Shown: one piece after another, positions 39,896-52,040 of the stretch
Layout: each line of letters starts with the position of its first letter
Numbering within the stretch: the first letter of the stretch is position 1
Source: Gavia stellata
Taxonomy: Eukaryota; Chordata; Aves; Gaviiformes; Gaviidae
Assembly: GCF_030936135.1 (NCBI RefSeq)
Contig: NC_082616.1
Coordinates: 11,343,001 to 11,407,000, forward strand
DNA: 64,000 bases
Reading direction: 5' to 3'
Program-made: the position numbers and the translations under genes
Notes under the pieces: generated by a model
The model's input: only the letters and a program-made list of their open reading frames with translations
What the model was told of the DNA's origin: nothing
The model's database searches: none

Positions 39896-39931
39896 ACTAT
39901 AAGCTCTTATGTCAGAGGCTTGTCACGCAAG
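39896..39931 (+). other. RTN4: Candidate 36-nt in-frame cassette exon of RTN4
   Basis: A 36-nt segment lies between a strong acceptor (TTTGTTTTTATTTTACAG, ending at 39895) and a donor (AAG followed by GTAATG at 39932). Its length is a multiple of three. When joined after exon 1 (phase 1) it reads twelve open codons, D-Y-K-L-L-C-Q-R-L-V-T-Q, and leaves one base, so exon 2 continues in its normal frame. The donor is weaker than consensus at position +5/+6. I recall no such exon in mammalian RTN4, so this is a prediction from splice signals and phase only. Confidence 0.25.
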
Positions 39932-42900
39932 GTAATGTGTTGGGAATAGATGCTGAAAGAAATCAGTAGCATCTCTTCTCCATTCTTTAAAGATTAATTT
40001 AGCTAATAAATATATTCTTCCCCAATGATGAAGTTGCTAATCTAAATACTGCTTAATTTGTTTAATTGTGGGGAAAGCAGGGAGAAATTCCATCTGTACA
40101 AATCAGTGAAAGGGAATCTTATGATTGGTATAATCTCCAAAATTAAATTGGATAATGTCTGCATAATGATAGGATTTGCATGGCTCTTTAGACCTCCTGC
40201 CTTTGAGTAAGTTCTGGTGTAATTATTATGTTTTTCTGCTTTGTGGCACTGCCAGAACCCAAATTTCTGTTTGTTACTTCAACATATGGTTAAAAGAGTC
40301 TGGGTCATAAGGAAGAGTTATTTAGTTTTTAGAGAAATTATCTAGCATTTTTCTGGATACAAATATTGCCAAAGACTGAATACTTATCTTTAAAGCCATG
40401 TGTAGCTGGACACATGTGTTTGCAGTTGGCTAGATTGTTTCTTTCTGCTTCTTTCTTTTTAATTAATATATTAAAAGAATTTAAATTGAATATAAATACT
40501 AAATCTGTGAATGTTCATATCTGAAACCATTCTAGATTTATTCTAAGCTTTGCTATTAAATAAATTTGTGACTTATATATTAAATATAGTTGTGATTGTG
40601 AAGTGGGTATTTCAAGCCATCAGAGATGGGCTGTGAACAGTTGATTATTGTGGCCGCCTGACTTCAATGAAGGGAGGTGTTTACCCCCACCTGATGCTGA
40701 CTCTGTAAGAAGGCAGAACTCATATGATTAGGTCAGTTGATACACTTGGGGGAGAAGGCACAGGCCTTCAGGGCACAGTTGATCTATGTGGCAGTTACTC
40801 GTCTGCCAGCTTCGTTTGTGCTCAGAAGCCAAATAGTTCATCTTTGCTCTTCAGAGGATTTAACTTTCCTCATGGTGAGCCACTGTGGACTGCTGGTCTG
40901 TGACAGGTATGTGCATCCTGCTTCTGAGAATTCCTGGTTCTCTTGTTGCACTTGGTGTATGAATAATGAAAAGTGCCTTTGGCACTGACCTATGTGACTT
41001 TTCTCTTGTTTGTTTGTTTACTTTTAATAACAAAATGCCAGATAAAGTACTGTCCTTGCTCTGAGGAGATATGGTGACCCTCATATGGATGAGGGACTTT
41101 TAATAGGAAGTGGCATTATAGAACCATCCTCTGAAATGCTGCTTGGATCCTGTCCATAGTGTTATTGATCAAAATGTTTGGTTGCAGGAGTGAGGAGAGG
41201 CCAGCAGTTATGTGTCTGAAGCATTTAATGGCCTTTTAGAAACACCCTTGTAGTGGGTACTTGTTTTGGCAATCTGGGAATTGTAATGGAAAGAATTGTA
41301 ATAGAGCCTGAATTAACATATCTCCCTCATGCATCTGTTCTTGCCTTGGCTGGCAGTTGGATATTGCAGCAGAGTGGTACTGCCTCTCCTGCTTTTCACT
41401 CAGTAGCTGATCAAAAGAAAATGAAATGGCATATACCTTACCTCTGTCCCTGTACGCTTTACAGTGTCTGCATTGCTGAGCAACTCACCTCAAATGCAAT
41501 TTTTCCAAAAGAGGGAAGGTTGCTCCAAGTTGGACCATGTAAATAGGATAGTGAAAAAAAACTTGCTTAAACTAGTTTGGTTATAGATTTCTGCTCAGAC
41601 AATAAGAAAACACTTGCTTCTTGCCGGAGACTTGTGTTTCCATAAACAGTATTTAAAGCAGCAAGCATTGTTCAAAATGCTTGTTTTGAACTTGTTTTCT
41701 TTGTCTATTTCAAATAACATGAAATGAGACATGTGTGCAGTATAGTGCAACTCGCTCTGCAAGTGATTGGATGCATGATACCGCTTTGCAGTTATTTTCA
41801 TGAAGACCTGAGATGACCTACAGCTGCCCTTGTGAGTCATCAAAACTCTTGGATCCTTTTGTGATCCTAGCTGTGATACCCTCAAGATGTTAAAAATGGA
41901 GCTCCTGTTTTCACTTAAATCTTCAGCAATTTCTGTCTTCTGTAGCAGCTTGTATACTTTCCTTGAAGATTTCCAAGTAGTTTACAGTCTGAGTTTCCTA
42001 AACTGGAAACTTCTCTTTATAAACCTAATTTGCTGTGGCTCTGCAGCTTTATCTAATAATATGAACAGATGCCATTACTAGTTAATGTTCTTTATCTTGA
42101 ATACCTTAAATATTTGGTGAAATACCATATTTAGAACAATTGCATCATAACAGGAGATGATTTAAATGGAGTTTGTGTAGGCAGCTGCTTTTCTCAGGAA
42201 ATACTTGTGAAGTTGTGTGCCCTTGTTTACTCTACAGTAGGAAATTAGGCATCCAAGAACTGGACTCTCCTTGAAATCATTTAATTTAACTTTTAAATGG
42301 CCAGGTATGTTGTCTTTGACACTTTATGCCAAGAGGTAACAATTTACTTGCAATAATTTGACATCAACACACACAGGAAAAAAAATAATCATGGCAGTTC
42401 CTCCCTATGGTTATGAAGTGTGAGTGTATTGCACTGGTCTCCAAAAGCCTTTTGAGGTTTTTGTAGTTCTTCAATCTGTAAAAGCATAAAACTTCATGGT
42501 AGCACTACATACATGTGTTTTGCTTAGATAAAGGTTTGAGATCAGAAATGCTGCTTGGGGCAGTCTTTGCTGTGGACAAATCAACAACTTGGTGCATTGA
42601 AGAAGCAGACAATTTCTCTTTTGTGTGTGCCCTAGAGGAATTGCTGCAAATGTAACTTTTGCACTGCATATGAGTCATGTCACAGATGCCATTCCTTTGA
42701 GTATTAATTTTACCCTGTTTTCTTTTATTGTTAAATATTTGTATTAACAAGAGTGGCCCTTCAAAACCAGTGTCCCATTGTGGTAGGTCTCTAAGATAAA
42801 AGCAGTCCCGGTCTTGTTAGTTAGGCATTTTGCTCATTTTTTAAACATGCAAAGGTGAAGTGGATTCTTAAAAACTTTATTTTTGCCAACTGTTTTTTTT

Positions 42901-44282
42901 TATTTTGTTTTAAGACTAGCCTACATTCTTCAGCAAACTAATTCAGGACATGTTTTTTATTTTCTGAAGGCTGAAACTGCCATCTAGCAGCCTAATACAG
43001 TCTCCTAGCAAAGCTAAACTGTGCGTCAGGATGAAGTTTACTCTGTGTTTATATGTGGAAAATAAAATGTTTACATTTTTTTTTTCCCCGATGCTGAGCT
43101 CCTCTATAAAAATAAGGGGAGTATCAGAACAATGAACCTGCCTTACCACAGACCTGCTGCTGATGGAGTCACATGTGAGAGCAGATGGAAGGGTACATCC
43201 GTTTCCCTCATCACTGGATTTTGGTTAGAACATGTTCTTTCTGAGTTCTCATCTTCTGTGACTAGACTTAAGTCCTCTGCTTTCTGTTGGCAAGTATGTT
43301 TTTTTGGGGGAGAAAAAAGGCAGTTTTTTCATAAATTGCTTTTCTTGCAATTGTCAGTTTACTACTTTTTCATTTTAAACACTCTTCTCTTTTTCTCTGA
43401 GAATCTTTGCAGCTAACTTTACTTTCTTATTTGTCTGGAAATCTCTCTCTGTTTATTTCTCTGCTTTTTATCCAAAACTTTGATACTAAATTTGAAGGTT
43501 TGTGCTGGTAATATCAGTATCTTGTAACAACACCAGTTAGTGGGCAATCATCAAAAATTAAAATGAGAGTTTAAAATGACACCTCTTTGTCATGCTGCTG
43601 TCAGGTTTGGTTTTATTTCAACAAAACTGAAATCTGTTTCTTGTTGGTGGAGCTTATGTTTTAGTTGAAACAATAATACAAAGTTTTGAAGTATGAGAGT
43701 TTATACTACTGAAAGGAGAAGCTGGAGGGTTGTTTGTGGGTGGATTTTTTAAAATTTTTAAGGGAATATTTAACTTGCAAAAAGTCAAGGTAAAATTCGT
43801 AGAATGTTTTTGATTAAAAATAGGAATGCAATCGGAATGTATCACCTTGTGCATCACTTTGTTCTGATGTTCCTTAAATGCTTTTCCTTTCACATTAGGG
43901 GGATATGTTCATATATGTGGATATTTAAAAAAAAAAAAGGGAAGAAAAAAAGGCCAGAGGAGTGTGTGCTAGTGAGCAAAACTGTTAACTTTCTCTCTTG
44001 TTAGGCAAACAGCAGTCATGCAGTCATTGGTGTGGTGGTGTGTAGGTGTATATGTTTGAATATAATATTAGTATTTTACTGAGTGCTGTAAGATCACCTG
44101 CGCAAGGTTGAATCTGTCTCTAAAGTTCTCTTTAAAAAACATCAACTGGACTACTTCAGGAATTAATACAAAGTAAACCCATTCACAAATAGGAGGTCTG
44201 TCTTTCTCTTAACTGTAATGCTGAAGGTAGGTTACTAACCTGCACCATTACGGATTTTGGGCAGATAAAATTTGGAGTAAAG

Positions 44283-44585
44283 ACACGTCTTTTAAAAACC
44301 TCCAAGGATGGCGACTCAGCCACCTCCCTGGGCAGCCAGCTCCAGTGTCTGACAACCATTTCAGTGAAGAAATTTTTCCTAATATCCAGTCTAAACCTCC
44401 CCTGGCACAACTTGAGGCTGTTTGCTCTTGTCCTATCACTTGTCACTTGGGAGAAGAGACCAACACCCACCTCTCTACAACCTCCTTAGGGACATGGTTT
44501 AGTGGTGGACTTAGCTGGGTTAGGTTTACGGTTGGACTTGATGATCTCAAAGGTCTTTTCCAACCTAAATGATTCTATGACTGTT
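44283..44585. mobile_element. CR1 LINE with internal inversion (twin-priming structure)
   Basis: Two abutting CR1 pieces lie in opposite orientation. Positions 44283-44489 read on the minus strand as the C-terminal part of CR1 ORF2 (blocks [40 protein letters not shown]). Positions 44486-44585 read on the plus strand as the last coding bases and 3' untranslated tail (GGGACATGGTTTAGTGGTGG, then GGTCTTTTCCAACC, then GATTCTATGA). In an intact element the outer end of the minus piece (AAAAGACGTGTC) lies just before the start of the plus piece. The insertion is therefore an inverted 5' segment followed by the normal 3' segment, with a few shared bases (CTTAGG) at the junction. It lies in RTN4 intron 1 and has no coding capacity. 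Confidence 0.85.
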
Positions 44586-47500
44586 TTCTCCTGGAGATTT
44601 AGTGTTCATTTCGACGTCTCATTCTTCTGTATTTCAAGAAACAAAATCTGTCTTCTGATGGAAACAGTAATTCATCTTACTGAATTAATTTTTTTGTTAC
44701 GATTTGTAAAAACTGAAGATTTCTTTACTCTAGATTTTCTTTAGATCTTTGGGTGAAGCTTTGCTGTAGTGAAGGCCCACTTCGTACTTCAAGGAAGGAG
44801 TTTTGAATATGCACCTTTACTTGAAAATAATCTTGCTTAGAGCTTGATACATTCTGAATTTTTTTTTTTACTTGATTCCAGTAGTGGTGTACTACTTTAT
44901 TTCAATCACCTAATTTCTGCCATTGATAACGCAAACAGGAAAAGTCACCCTCAGTGATCTATCCTCCTCGCACTTCTTTTACAAACAAACGTTATTCCAC
45001 TAAACATAGTACTTTATTACAAAACTTACTACTACTGTTACCAGTGTTGCCACTTAAGCGGTGGGTGGGGAGAGGCAGCTGGTTCTCTAGAGTGCTCTGC
45101 AAGTGTTGGCTGAAGTGGCTTGCATGCTCCTCGTGGTGTGCCTTTGAGCCTGGGCAGTCTTGCTGTATGCCAGGCTACACTCTGATAGATGCTGCATTTT
45201 TTTCTCTTGTCTATCAAAGCACCCACAGAGTTCTGTTTCTGAAAGGTTTCTACCTCCAACACTGGAGGTAAGGATTCTTTAGTGCAAATGTCATTGCTGG
45301 AAAAAACACCATTCCTTTCACCGTGTCATTTGAATTACAGTCTGAAGAGAATGGTTGGTTCAGTTAGCAATCTCACTGATGTGGGAGTTGTAGAGGTCCT
45401 ACTCTGTTCTCCCTACTTGCCTGGAGGTGTTATACAGGGAAAAAGTCCTTGTATCTTCTTTCTTTCAGCAGGAAAAATACCATTCTGATGTGGGTGGAGG
45501 GAAAGTGGGTGGTTCTCCTTGGCTGGTTAGGAAATACTGCTTTTATGTAATCACTTTTCACGCTCCAGCTATGTGTGGAAAAATAAAGTTTGGGTGTGGG
45601 CATAATACCCTTCCATTAAGAGAACCTGGGAATTCAGTGACTGGCACAGCTATTGTGTTATTTCCGTGTTAGGTAAATGGAAGCCAAACCCAAGAAGGAG
45701 TTTCTGCATTGTGCTGTCTTAATGGAGCACTGGAAAATCAGCGCTTACACCAGTGTTCCTCACCAGAAACTGAAACCTCTCTCTCTGGGGTTGGGAAGTG
45801 TTCAAAAGATTAAGTCCAGAATTTTTGGTAGAGATTGCAGTTGGTCTTTGGACACCAAGTGTACTGCACCTTCAGGGACTTGTGCATTTTTCTTTTTGCC
45901 TCCTTACCCCAGTGGACTCTGTCTTCTTTCTTTGCCCTCCTTTTACTTCTATATTTTCAGCATCCCCACTCCACTGACTTGGTCTTGGTTTCCCTGTGAG
46001 ATCCTTTTCTGTTTGGCTCTCAGGGTTCTCTGCCTTCATGCTGCACAATCTGGTCTCGTCAGGTCCATCCTGCTTTCTCTCCACTCCAAAGCATAGACCC
46101 CTTCCAGCAAATAAAGGTTATGCTGCTCTGGCATGGCCCGGATGAGGTGAAAGTGTGCCTGGTGAATTGCCACATCGCAGGTCCCTTGAATTTGGACCTG
46201 GCGTGTGTGTGCAGTGCTCCAAGGGGAGTGTGCCACAGGTGGGTAAGAGATGAGGTGATAGATTGACACTGGCTCAAGGATGGAGTATGTAGAGACTGCT
46301 TCTCCATTTAACCAATGAGTGATTAGGCATTTCGGCAGGATCAATATCCAGTACACACATAGAGGGACACAGTTCTACATTTGTGGTCAGGAGATGTTGC
46401 TCACTTGGTCCATCCTAGGCATAATGTTGAGGGAAAAGGAGAGTGTGCTCCTTCTTGGTGCAAACGCTAAGGCTTGCTAACCTAAAATGTAAAGCTCAAC
46501 AGCAGCCCTTGACGTACCAGGCACACTAGAAACTAAAGAAAAACCTCTGATGTTACTGCTAAAAGCCTCATTTTGAGGAAGGCAGAGCAGCTTTCTGGAC
46601 TGATTAGTCCCAAGCTGCACTCTCACTGAAGCCCCTCATTTCACTCTTGAAACCAGGTGACTTGCTAACTTGTCTCATGGGGCAGTGGGCCCCTTGCGAG
46701 CAGTCCGCGTGCGGAAGAGATCCCAGTGAGCCAGGGCGTGTGGAGTCAAGCGTCTCCTGAAATAAAGGGCATGTGGTGATACTTGGCAGTGTACGGATGA
46801 GCAGTGCAGTTCTGTGACTTAGTGTCACATATTGATCAGTTGTCCTCCAGTGTGGTCTTTGTCCTTAAAAGCTTTTGCCACCACTGAACTAACTGTAACA
46901 CTGTTTTAATGTGTTCTAAATTTGGAATTGAGGTTTCTCTCTGCGTGGCCATTAATAGGAAAATGTAATTTCTAGAAAACGGAACAGAAATCCCTTTGTC
47001 CCGGCAGGAGTTGAGGAAGCTTCTAAATACTGAGTCCTATGCTCCAACTTACTACTCTGTTTTCTTATATCTTGCTATGTTTTGTGGATTGTAAAGATCC
47101 CTTGAAGATAACAATGTTCTGCGAAACAAAACCAACCGGCTGTACATTGTGACAGGAAATGTAGGTTGCGAGGAGACTTGATTTTTGGAAAACTGCTGGT
47201 GGGATTAACTTGACTAAGCCAGACAGGTCAGGAGTACCTTGAAGTGACATTATTTCTGCAGAAAGTCGTGGTTCAGTGCCAAAACAAAAATTACCTTTAT
47301 GCCTTGCTTTACTGGATTATTATGTACACGCTGCTGGGTCTACCATATTTCTCACTTTTTGCCTTTCATCTTTTAATATCAATTGCTTCTATTTTTCTTT
47401 GCTTTAATTAAAAAAATAAGTTCTTAACTTTTTCAGTCTTGATTTTTGTCCAGGCAAATAGCAAAACGAAAGATTGATGTCTGTACTGGAAATTCAAAAT

Positions 47501-48692
47501 CTAATTGAAATGCTTTAATATAATTCTGCACTCTGCTAATACAATTGATGTAAATTGAAAACATTCTTTAACAGCCTTAATTTGAAAACTTTATGCACTC
47601 TTCAGAATGAAATACATTTACCTAAATGTTACTGTTTTTACATTAACCTATTGCTAACAGGCCGCAATGGGCCTGGGAAAAATACTGCTGCTGACACAGA
47701 AATCCAGAGGACTGGTTTTGATTTGCCTGGTTCCTAATGATGGCTGGTATCGCTGCTTCTAGACTGGTTTTTCATTAAATGCTTCACGCAGCTTAGTAAA
47801 ATGTCATAGTTGTATGCTTTTACTTCAGATAATGTGCAATATGAAACTCTGGGATTGTCTGGCTTCTCGCCACCGTGCATTAGTGAAGGGTGGTGACTTC
47901 CTTAGCTTAGGAGAAGGGTGCCCGTCCTTCTATTTAATTACTTCTTTCAATGGAAATTGGAGAGCTGGGATTGTCTTGTGAAATATTAGGGTTAAAACAA
48001 ACTCAGTAAAGCAAAATATGCTCCTTGGATCATGCCAAAGGCGGCTTTAAAAATAATGCCTTCATTTGGAAGTTTGTTTACATTATAACACAACAAAAAT
48101 AGTAAAGACATAAATATAAAGCAAATAGTACAGTCATTTAGAATAAGATAGAATTGACTTACCAGTTTGATCAGTATCAGCATGCCTGATCTGTTTGTGG
48201 GGAGTTTCAAAGCTTACTTCAGTCATTTTAACTTTTCACCATTTCTGGTTGAGTCTCCTTATCGCTGCTGTTCTCACACAAGTTATCGGCATTAGGAGAC
48301 CCTCTGACAAAGTGAGCTGAATAAGGACAGTGCGTCGGTGTCAGTGGCAGGTGTGTTTTCTGGTGCTAGAGACACTGTAGCTGCTCAGTAGTGTGGAAGT
48401 TTGGAGAATGAAAATGAAGAGTAGCTACTGTGGTGTATCTTACCGTAAGACTGGCCCCTGGCTTGGAGGGTGGAGATCCCTCAGTTGCCTCAGTAAAGAC
48501 CCCATTGTAAACGGAGAATTCTGAGTGGTGCCTCTCCCAAATTACCTGGCTTGTATCTAGTTCTGTGGTTCTCTGTGGGTGTAGATGTTGGCTATGGATC
48601 TGTTTGGTTTACTGGGAACTGACTACTTGCGTGCTTTCTCCCCTCTTCAACCTAGCCTTTACTTCTGCTGAGGTTATTTGTTTGTTTTTCAG

Positions 48693-48749
48693 ATGAGACC
48701 CTTTTTGCTCTTCCTGCTACATCTGCGCCTCTGATGCACTCCTCTGCAG
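48693..48749 (+). CDS. RTN4: RTN4 exon 2 (short exon common to Nogo-A and Nogo-B)
   Basis: A 57-nt exon, phase 1 at both ends. With the last base of exon 1 it completes Asp156 and encodes ETLFALPATSAPLMHSSA (residues 157-174), ending with the first base of codon 175. Its length and the ETLFALPA core match the 19-codon mammalian exon 2. The acceptor is TTTGTTTTTCAG. The donor is CAG followed by GCAAGT, a GC donor. A GT four bases further on (AA followed by GTTCTT) would put exon 3 out of frame, so the GC site is required. Because the exon is symmetric, its omission would not change the frame. Confidence 0.92.
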
Positions 48750-49595
48750 GCAAGTTCTTTCTGCTCACCTTTGTCTGAATACATCCTGCATTTCTGATCT
48801 GATCTCATTAACTCTTTCCAATTAGTCTGCCTTTACTAAAAGTCAGCATGGGTCCAAGAATAGTCTCTATCACATTTTTCAGTTCTGACTTTTCAGTTGG
48901 TCTGTTCAAGATTCTAATACATGTTCATTTGTTTACATGGTAAATTGTTTTATAAACAAGCTACAGCCATCTGTGAATTCTTGGACCCTTGATGTAGGAG
49001 AGAAGTTGATACTATTAACAGGTTAATGCATCAAAGCATAGTGGCTTCACTGATTTAGCAGAAAGATGTAATCAATGGTAACTTTCTGCAGTATTTTATG
49101 TAAGTAAAATTTGTACCTGTAGTATTTATGTAGTGGTTTTTGTTAGCTACGCTGTCCACCAAATTCCCATTTAAAAAAAGTGTCAGAAAAAGACTTCTTA
49201 CTGGCATGCACGTTTGTGCATATGTTTTTGTGCACAAGCCTACACACATACCCTCTCTCTGTCTCATCTTGCCACCCCACCCCCCCTCTCTCACTTTGTT
49301 AATATTGCCTGCTGTACTTGGATGCGCTGTACTTGTCTGGCATCTTCAGCTTTACTGTGATCTTTGTGCTGCATAAAGTTGCTGCTTCTCTAGCCTCTTG
49401 CATACTTCTCTGCTAGAAGAAGTAAAATAGAATAGCATACTTTAACTGATAGTTTGCTGTAATGGCTAATAGTATCTATGGTAGAACTTGGAAGAACCTC
49501 TTAATAACTAACATCATGTGAACCTGTTATGAAAGTTTGCATTGACTTTAAGAGCACTTGCATTCTCTAACTTTCCTTTCTGTCCACGGTCACAG
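48750..49595 (+). other. RTN4: RTN4 intron 2 (846 bp, GC-AG type)
   Basis: Short intron with donor GCAAGT and acceptor GGTCACAG. The GC donor is embedded in an otherwise perfect U1-complementary context (CAGGCAAGT), as is usual for functional GC-AG introns. The branch point and the pyrimidine tract (CTAACTTTCCTTTCTGTCC) lie close to the acceptor. It contains no other feature apart from T- and C-rich stretches near 49260-49300. Confidence 0.85.
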
Positions 49596-52040
49596 AAAAA
49601 GTTATGGACTTGCAGGAGCAGCCAGGTAGCACTAAGTCGCTTGGTCAAGAGGATTTTACTGCAGTCCCGCTTGATACTGCTCCTTCTCTTCCCTCCTTCT
49701 CTCCTATCTCAGCTGATCCCTTTAAAGATCACGCAGCCTTTGATACACTCTCAGATGGATTACCTGCAAGAGGCATTTACAAAGAAAATGCAAGTGAGGT
49801 TTATAAAGAAACTATGGAAAATGCAAGAAATCCATTTCTTGCAGAGGGAAATGAAACAGGCATTTCAGAGGTGAAATACTCGGAACCCCCATTTGCTAAA
49901 GCAGAAGCAGCCATTTTATCTCAAGCTAAGGAAGAAACACAGCTAGAGGGCCCTAAAGAATTACCTAATCTTGAGAAAATGCCTGCACAGCAGCTGAAAA
50001 TGTCTCCAGAAACTCCTCAAGATTTGTTTGAGAAAAATGAGGAAGATCTCTTTTATAACAAAGACACATACAGAGGTGGTGATCGCGGTGAAAAAGGGGC
50101 ATTGAAAGAAGACCCTCTTAGGAGGGAAGAATATGCAGACTTCAAACCCTTTGAGCCAATATGGGAAGTAAAAGGTGCTAGTCATGGACTGAGCAGCGTG
50201 AGGGAGGATACTGGAAGTAAGACAGATGCCAAACTAGAAAGCAGTTTAGATGAGAAATATGGTGTAGATAAGCTGAATGTGCAGAAGGATTATGAAAGAG
50301 AGAGTGAAGGCAGCACTGAAGATCACTCATTCCCAAGTACCCCAGAAGCTGTAAAAGAACCTTCGCAGACTTACATCACTTGTGCTAAATTTGAATCCTC
50401 TATAAGTCCTGATGGTAGCAAAGTCAAATCTCTTTCTCCACTAGAGGAAGGCACTTCAGAAAATAGAACCGATGACGAGAAAAAAATCGCAGAAATGAAA
50501 GCTCAGACGAGCACGGAACAAGGTGATTTTAGCACTCAAGCAGTTGGCAAGCAGGACGGCCAGGAAGCTGACTATGCTAAAACAGAGAGTGTATCAACAG
50601 TGCCATCTGACACTGCAGCAAATATGCCTGAAGGTCTTACTCCTGATCTAGTACAAGAAGCATATGAAAGTGAAATGCATGATGCAGCATGTACAAAACT
50701 TGCTTATGAAACAAAGATTGATTTAGTTCAAACTTCTGAGTCAGTGCAAGAGACTCTGAAACCCGTGACACAGCTCTGTCCCTCGTTTGAAGGGTCAGAA
50801 GCTGCTCCATCACCAATATTGCCAGATATTGTTATGGAAGCCCCACTAAGCACTGGGACTGCTGGTGCAGAAGCATCTGCTGTGCAGCTTGAAGCTTCCC
50901 CATTAGAAACGTTTATTCCTACTGCTAATTATGAGAATGTAAAAGAAGAGACTGAAAAACCTCCCTTATACCAAGAGGCAGTGAATGTACCACTGACACA
51001 GGCCCAAGAAGCAAAAGAGGCATTAGCATTTAAAAAACCTGATCATGAGAGTAGCGCCAGTCCTGAAGATGCAGAGGCTCCATATATATCTATTGCATGT
51101 GACTTAATTAAGGAAACAAAGGTCTCTGGTGAATCTGCTTCTCCATCCTTTACAGATTATTCAAAGACACTGATAACAGAATGCATTTCTCAGGATGTGC
51201 CTGAACACAAGGAACTTGTTGAAAAACTGTCTCCACAGTTTGGAAAATCTGACTTGTTTAATAGCCAGGTGATACCTGACTTTACTGAGAAAGTGAGTGG
51301 AGATCCATCTCTCGTCTTAAAAAGTAAATCAACTGAGAATATTGTAACTGATGATGAACATGAGGAACGACTAGTGGATTCAGTAGCTGCCACGGGCAAG
51401 CCTTATCTGGAGTCTTTCCAACCCGAACTGGACTCTTCCAAAATTGTTGCTGCTCTGCCGTCTGAGCCAACACCTACAACAATAGCCAAGGCAGAGAAGA
51501 TTCCTCTTCAAATGGAAGAGCTGAATGCTATGGCTTATTCAGCTGATGTATCTGTTGCTACGGAACCAAAAACAGGCGACAACAAAGCTCTTTCACCCAT
51601 GGAGTCTTCCCCAGTGGAAGATGACTTTGTGATGTTAGCTCATCCTAATACTGCTCCTGAGTTTGTGGCAGAAGCTACTGACAGAGAAGTAATGCATAAA
51701 GATGAAAGCGAAGAGATCAGTAAGGTGATCAAAGGTGAGAAGAGGCAGTTGCCTTGCCCAGAGCTACCCTGTGATCTGTCTGTAAAGAATGTAGAAGTAA
51801 AAGCTGAGGAAGATATGAATGCCTTGAAAAAGTCCTTGGAGGCTGTGGACAGAGAAGTGCCTGAAGTATCCATGATGTCCTTATCGGCCACAGATACCTC
51901 ACCTTTCTCTGCTGAAAAAGGGGTAGTCAGTGTAGTAAAACCAGAAGCTTTTGAGAAGGAAGCTGAGCAAGAAGCTGCTTCTGTTAAAGAAAAGGAAAAA
52001 CCTACTGCTGTATTTTCAGCAAAGCTGAATAAATCTTCAG
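49596..52040 (+). CDS. RTN4: RTN4 exon 3, the Nogo-A-specific giant exon
   Basis: A 2445-nt uninterrupted exon that completes Glu175 and encodes residues 176-989. It forms the central region found only in Nogo-A, which in mammals carries the amino-Nogo growth-inhibitory segment. The region is acidic, largely disordered and has no membrane segment. Blocks that match mammalian Nogo-A, in order: MDLQEQPG (178-185), EEYADFKPFE (about 352), DHSFPSTPEA, NMPEGLTPDLVQEA (517), TKLAYETKIDLVQTSE, LPDIVMEAPL (about 582), EAPYISIACDLIKETK (668-683), GKPYLESF, and EKIPLQMEEL (about 807). The mammalian exon is of similar length. The acceptor is GGTCACAG. The donor is CAG followed by GTAATC at 52041, phase 1, so the next exon must begin with two bases completing a Val codon (VVDLLYWRD in the family). 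Exact divisibility by three explains how skipping it yields Nogo-B. There is no frameshift or internal stop. Confidence 0.97.

Larger units (their letters stand above)
32690..48692 (+). other. RTN4: RTN4 intron 1
   Basis: A 16.0-kb intron between a GTGAGT donor (32690) and the TTTGTTTTTCAG acceptor ending at 48692. The first 1.1 kb is CpG island and may hold further promoter elements. The remainder is AT-rich, with one CR1 insertion (44283-44585) and a candidate cassette exon (39896-39931). I see no other supported gene on either strand. Confidence 0.85.

Noticed and set aside
45220-45267. 48-nt segment in RTN4 intron 1 with acceptor-like ATCAAAG and donor GAG/GTAAGG
   Set aside because: In the phase set by exon 1 it meets a TGA after seven codons and the acceptor is weak. 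At most a poison exon; not listed.
48750-48756. Alternative GT donor for exon 2, four bases downstream of the GC donor
   Set aside because: It would leave phase 2 and throw exon 3 out of frame, contradicting the clear Nogo-A reading frame.
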